A stretch of 64,000 bases of DNA from Mycolicibacterium iranicum. Lineage in GTDB: Bacteria; Actinomycetota; Actinomycetes; Mycobacteriales; Mycobacteriaceae. Under the pieces are notes generated by a model. That model did not search any database, was not told where the DNA came from, and worked only from the letters and a program-made list of their open reading frames with translations. Of this stretch, positions 60,853 to 64,000 are shown one piece after another (positions within the stretch are counted from its first letter, which is position 1; each line of letters starts with the position of its first letter). Where the stretch lies: NCBI RefSeq assembly GCF_014190915.1, contig NZ_JACHVU010000004.1, positions 310,001-374,000 on the forward strand, read 5' to 3'. A program made the position numbers and the translations under genes.

Positions 60853-62244
60853 GTGACTTCACCTAACGACCTTCCCCGCACCGTCGGCGAGCTGCGGGCT
60901 TCGGGGCACCGGGAACGCAGCGTCAAGGCCGAGATCCGGGAGAACCTGCTGGCCGCACTCGCCTCGGGGGCGCCCGTCGACGAGGTGTGGCCGGGCATCC
61001 TGGGTTTCGAGGACACCGTGCTGCCGCAGCTGGAGCGCGCCCTGATCGCGGGACACGACATCGTGCTGCTCGGCGAGCGTGGCCAGGGGAAGACGCGGCT
61101 GCTGCGTGGCCTGACCGGGATGCTCGACGAGTGGACGCCGGTCATCGCCGGAGCCGAACTCGGGGAACATCCCTACAGTCCGATCACCCCGGAGTCCATC
61201 CGCCGAGCGGCCGACTCCGGTGACGACCTTCCTGTGGCGTGGCGGCACCGCAGCGAGCGCTACACCGAGAAGCTCGCCACCCCCGACACGAGCGTCGCCG
61301 ACCTGGTCGGCGACATCGACCCGATCAAGGTCGCCGAGGGGCGCAGCCTCGGCGACCCCGAGACGATCGCCTACGGTCTCATCCCCCGGGCACACCGCGG
61401 GATCGTCGCGGTCAACGAGCTTCCCGACCTCGCCGAGCGCATCCAGGTGGCGATGCTGAACGTGATGGAGGAACGCGACATCCAGGTGCGCGGCTACACG
61501 TTGCGCCTGCCACTGGACGTCCTCGTCGTCGCCAGCGCCAACCCCGAGGACTACACCAACCGCGGCCGCATCATCACCCCGCTGAAGGACCGCTTCGGTG
61601 CCGAGATCCGCACGCACTACCCGCAGGAACTCGACGCCGAGGTCGGCGTCATCGTGCAGGAGGCGCACCTGGCCGCAGAGGTTCCCGAGTACCTGCTGCA
61701 GATCCTGGCGCGGTTCGCCCGCAGCCTGCGCGAGTCCAGCTCCATCGACCAGCGCTCGGGGGTGTCGGCGCGGTTCGCGATCGCGGCCGCCGAGACCGTC
61801 GCCGCGTCGGCCCGGCACCGCGCCGCGGTTCTCAACGAGCAGGAGCCGGTCGCGCGCGTGGTGGACCTCGCCTCGATCGTCGACGTGCTGCGCGGCAAGC
61901 TGGAATTCGAATCCGGTGAGGAGGGGCGCGAACAGGCCATCCTGGAGCACCTGCTGCGCCGCTGCACGGCCGAGACCGCGCAGCGGTTGCTCGGTGGGAT
62001 CGACGTCGGCCCCATCGTGACCGCGGTGGAGGGCGGCTCACCGGTGACCACCGGTGAACGGGTCTCGGCGCGTGACGTGCTCGCCGCACTTCCCGAGGTG
62101 CCCGCGGTCGCCGAGATCCAGAAGCGGCTCGGCGCGCAGTCCGAGGGCCAGCGCGCCGCGGCGATCGAATTGGCGCTCGAGGCGCTGTACCTGGCCAAGC
62201 GGATCGACAAGGTGTCGGATCAGGGCGAAACCGTCTATGGCTGA
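60853..62244 (+). CDS. MoxR/magnesium-chelatase-type AAA ATPase (Rv0958-like)
   Basis: This 463-residue protein starts at GTG 60853. Walker A is LLGERGQGKTRLLRGL (near residue 73), Walker B is GIVAVNELPDLAERIQV, and LPLDVLVVASANPEDYTNRG gives sensor 1, with LKDRFGAEIRTHYP after it. This matches ChlI/BchI and MoxR ATPases, which act with a VWA partner. The partner is encoded next. It probably remodels or inserts a cofactor into a client protein, with no link to chlorophyll. Confidence 0.92.
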   Translation: MTSPNDLPRTVGELRASGHRERSVKAEIRENLLAALASGAPVDEVWPGILGFEDTVLPQLERALIAGHDIVLLGERGQGKTRLLRGLTGMLDEWTPVIAGAELGEHPYSPITPESIRRAADSGDDLPVAWRHRSERYTEKLATPDTSVADLVGDIDPIKVAEGRSLGDPETIAYGLIPRAHRGIVAVNELPDLAERIQVAMLNVMEERDIQVRGYTLRLPLDVLVVASANPEDYTNRGRIITPLKDRFGAEIRTHYPQELDAEVGVIVQEAHLAAEVPEYLLQILARFARSLRESSSIDQRSGVSARFAIAAAETVAASARHRAAVLNEQEPVARVVDLASIVDVLRGKLEFESGEEGREQAILEHLLRRCTAETAQRLLGGIDVGPIVTAVEGGSPVTTGERVSARDVLAALPEVPAVAEIQKRLGAQSEGQRAAAIELALEALYLAKRIDKVSDQGETVYG

Positions 62245-62274
62245 CGCCGGTCGACACTCGAGCAGTGATGAGGG

Positions 62275-64000
62275 GTGCGGCAGTTGAGTAGGAAACTCTC
62301 GCGGTATTCGCGGTACACGGGCGGGCCCGACCCGCTGGCGCCTCCGGTCGATCTGCGTGAGGCGCTGGAGGCCATCGGCCAGGACGTCATGGAGGGCACC
62401 TCCCCGCGGCGTGCGCTGGCCGAGATGCTGCGGCGCGGCACGAAGAACATGCCGGGTGCCGACAAGCTCGCCGCCGAGGCCAACCGTCGTCGTCGAGAAC
62501 TGTTGCAGCGCAACAACCTCGACGGGACACTCGCCGACATCAAGAAATTGCTCGACGAGGCGGTCCTGGCCGAGCGCAAGGAATTGGCGCGGGCGCTCGA
62601 CGACGACGCCCGGTTCGGCGAGCTGCAACTCGAATCGCTCTCACCGTCGCCGGCCAAGGCGGTGCAGGAACTCTCGGAGTACGACTGGCGCTCACCGGAG
62701 GCGCGCGCGAAGTACGAGCAGATCAAGGATCTGCTCGGCCGCGAGATGCTCGACCAGCGGTTCGCGGGCATGAAGGAGGCGTTGGAGAACGCCACCGATG
62801 AGGACCGGCAGCGCGTCAACGAGATGCTCGACGACCTCAACGATCTGCTCGACAAGCACGCCAACGGCCAGGACACGCCGCAGGACTTCCAGGACTTCAT
62901 GTCCAAGCACGGCCAGTTCTTCCCGGAGAATCCCCAGAACATCGACGAGTTGCTCGACTCGCTGGCCAAGCGTTCCGCCGCAGCGCAGCGGTTCCGCAAC
63001 AGCCTCAGCGAGCAGCAGCGCGCCGAACTGGATTCGTTGGCGCAGCAGGCTTTCGGATCGCCGTCGTTGATGAACGCGCTGAACCGTCTCGACGCGCACC
63101 TGCAGTCGGCCCGCCCCGGGGAGGACTGGTCGGGTTCGCAACGGTTCTCCGGCGACGATCCGCTCGGCATGGGCGAGGGAGCCCAGGCGCTGGCCGACAT
63201 CGGCGAGCTCGAACAGCTCGCCGAGCAGCTGTCACAGAGCTATTCGGGCGCGTCGATGGACGACGTCGACCTCGACATGCTGGCCCGCCAGCTGGGTGAG
63301 GACTCCGCGGTGGATGCCCGTACCCTGGCCGAGTTGGAGCGGGCGCTGATGAACCAGGGCTTCCTCGACCGCGGATCGGACGGGCAGTGGCGGTTGTCGC
63401 CGAAGGCGATGCGCCAGCTCGGTCAGGCGGCGTTGCGTGATGTCGCGCAACAGCTTTCGGGTCGCCACGGCGAGCGCGACACCCGCAGGGCCGGTGCGGC
63501 CGGTGAGCTGACGGGCGCGACCCGGCCGTGGCAGTTCGGCGACACCGAGCCGTGGAACGTGACGCGGACCCTGACGAACGCCGTGCTGCGGGAGGCCGGC
63601 GTCAGCAAGGACCGTCCGGGCTCGCGGCTCCAGATCACGGTCGACGACGTGGAGGTCTCCGAGACCGAGACCCGCACACAGGCTGCGGTGGCCCTGCTGG
63701 TCGACACCTCGTTCTCGATGGTGATGGAGAACCGGTGGCTGCCGATGAAACGCACAGCGCTGGCCCTCAATCACCTCGTCAGCACGCGCTTCCGCTCGGA
63801 CGCCCTGCAGATCGTCGCGTTCGGTCGCTACGCGCGCACGGTGACCGCCGCCGAGCTGACGGGGCTGGAGGGCGTTTACGAGCAGGGCACCAACCTGCAC
63901 CACGCGCTGGCGCTGGCCACCCGTCACCTCCGGCGTCACCCGAATGCGCAGCCGGTGATCCTCGTCGTCACCGACGGCGAGCCCACGGCCCACCTCGAGG
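62275..64000 (+). CDS. VWA-domain protein, MoxR/ChlI partner (Rv0959-like; 3' end outside window)
   Basis: The frame stays open to the window edge, so about 575 residues are seen. The start is GTG 62275 or TTG 62284 (LSRKLSRYSRYTGGPDPLAP); the latter has a better-spaced GGGG. A helical N-terminal part (for example IKKLLDEAVLAERKELARAL) of about 450 residues precedes a VWA domain with a complete MIDAS: DTSFS in VALLVDTSFSMVMENRWLPM, Thr in YEQGTNLHHALALATRH, and Asp in LVVTDGEPTAHLE. It works with the upstream ATPase. Confidence 0.92.
   Translation, partial: MRQLSRKLSRYSRYTGGPDPLAPPVDLREALEAIGQDVMEGTSPRRALAEMLRRGTKNMPGADKLAAEANRRRRELLQRNNLDGTLADIKKLLDEAVLAERKELARALDDDARFGELQLESLSPSPAKAVQELSEYDWRSPEARAKYEQIKDLLGREMLDQRFAGMKEALENATDEDRQRVNEMLDDLNDLLDKHANGQDTPQDFQDFMSKHGQFFPENPQNIDELLDSLAKRSAAAQRFRNSLSEQQRAELDSLAQQAFGSPSLMNALNRLDAHLQSARPGEDWSGSQRFSGDDPLGMGEGAQALADIGELEQLAEQLSQSYSGASMDDVDLDMLARQLGEDSAVDARTLAELERALMNQGFLDRGSDGQWRLSPKAMRQLGQAALRDVAQQLSGRHGERDTRRAGAAGELTGATRPWQFGDTEPWNVTRTLTNAVLREAGVSKDRPGSRLQITVDDVEVSETETRTQAAVALLVDTSFSMVMENRWLPMKRTALALNHLVSTRFRSDALQIVAFGRYARTVTAAELTGLEGVYEQGTNLHHALALATRHLRRHPNAQPVILVVTDGEPTAHLE

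Overview
The window is high-GC actinobacterial chromosome, and its gene content points to a pigmented, rapidly growing mycobacterium (Mycolicibacterium-like). It has mycobacterial-type Ku and LigD, SigK/RskA, several F420-dependent enzymes, an aryl-carotenoid-type crt cluster, KstR-type operators, and the long gene order ku-ligD ... fpg-like-SDR-pgi-chorismate mutase-uvrD1-M23-sucCD ... purN-purH-moxR/ChlI-VWA known from M. tuberculosis (roughly Rv0937c to Rv0959). About 53 protein genes are supported. I see no rRNA, tRNA, CRISPR array or insertion sequence.

Layout. 1-1530: three overlapping membrane genes, including CoxIII- and CoxIV-like subunits. 1532-9178: an F420 oxidoreductase, a YbdK-type carboxylate-amine ligase, rskA-sigK, a DUF1365 protein, a secreted serine hydrolase, a cyclotransferase/poly-gamma-glutamate hydrolase fusion, and an Nramp transporter. 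9271-11689: two small secreted paralogues, a DapB-like dehydrogenase and an SDR. 11808-13266: an AbiEi/DUF559-like gene bracketed by a dispersed repeat family. 13280-19547: the NHEJ locus (ku, a sugar kinase, ligD), then rnhA, a VOC protein, a deazaflavin oxidoreductase and an acidic low-complexity protein. 19576-22729: MFS transporter, a KDPG-aldolase-like protein without its catalytic residues, and a divergent ROK regulator. 22776-30293: idi plus the crt operon (crtE-crtI-crtB-methyltransferase-crtU-like-Rieske). 30769-42254: KstR-motif oxidoreductase, AurF-like diiron enzyme with a DUF4873 partner, holin-like protein, DNA glycosylase, SDR, a HTH/membrane pair, pgi, an SSADH, a surface-polymer acyltransferase and chorismate mutase. 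42542-51284: uvrD1, membrane protein, M23 peptidase, sucCD, and an operon of two AAA ATPases. 51416-64000: KstR-motif thiolase and F420 oxidoreductase, sfnG, two Rv0954/Rv0955-type membrane proteins, purN-purH, a lipoprotein, and a MoxR/ChlI-type ATPase followed by a VWA protein that runs off the window.

How the genes work together. Ku, LigD and UvrD1 are double-strand-break repair factors, and the Fpg-like glycosylase is also a repair gene. The crt genes convert IPP/DMAPP to GGPP, phytoene, lycopene and probably aromatic carotenoids, although no lycopene cyclase gene is present here. A SigF-type promoter motif precedes idi. Three TNNAACNNGTTNNA sites mark probable members of the KstR sterol/lipid regulon. 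Long hairpins lie between three pairs of convergent genes and probably act as bidirectional terminators. Gene calls rest on recognisable motifs and on remembered family features; no database search was run.
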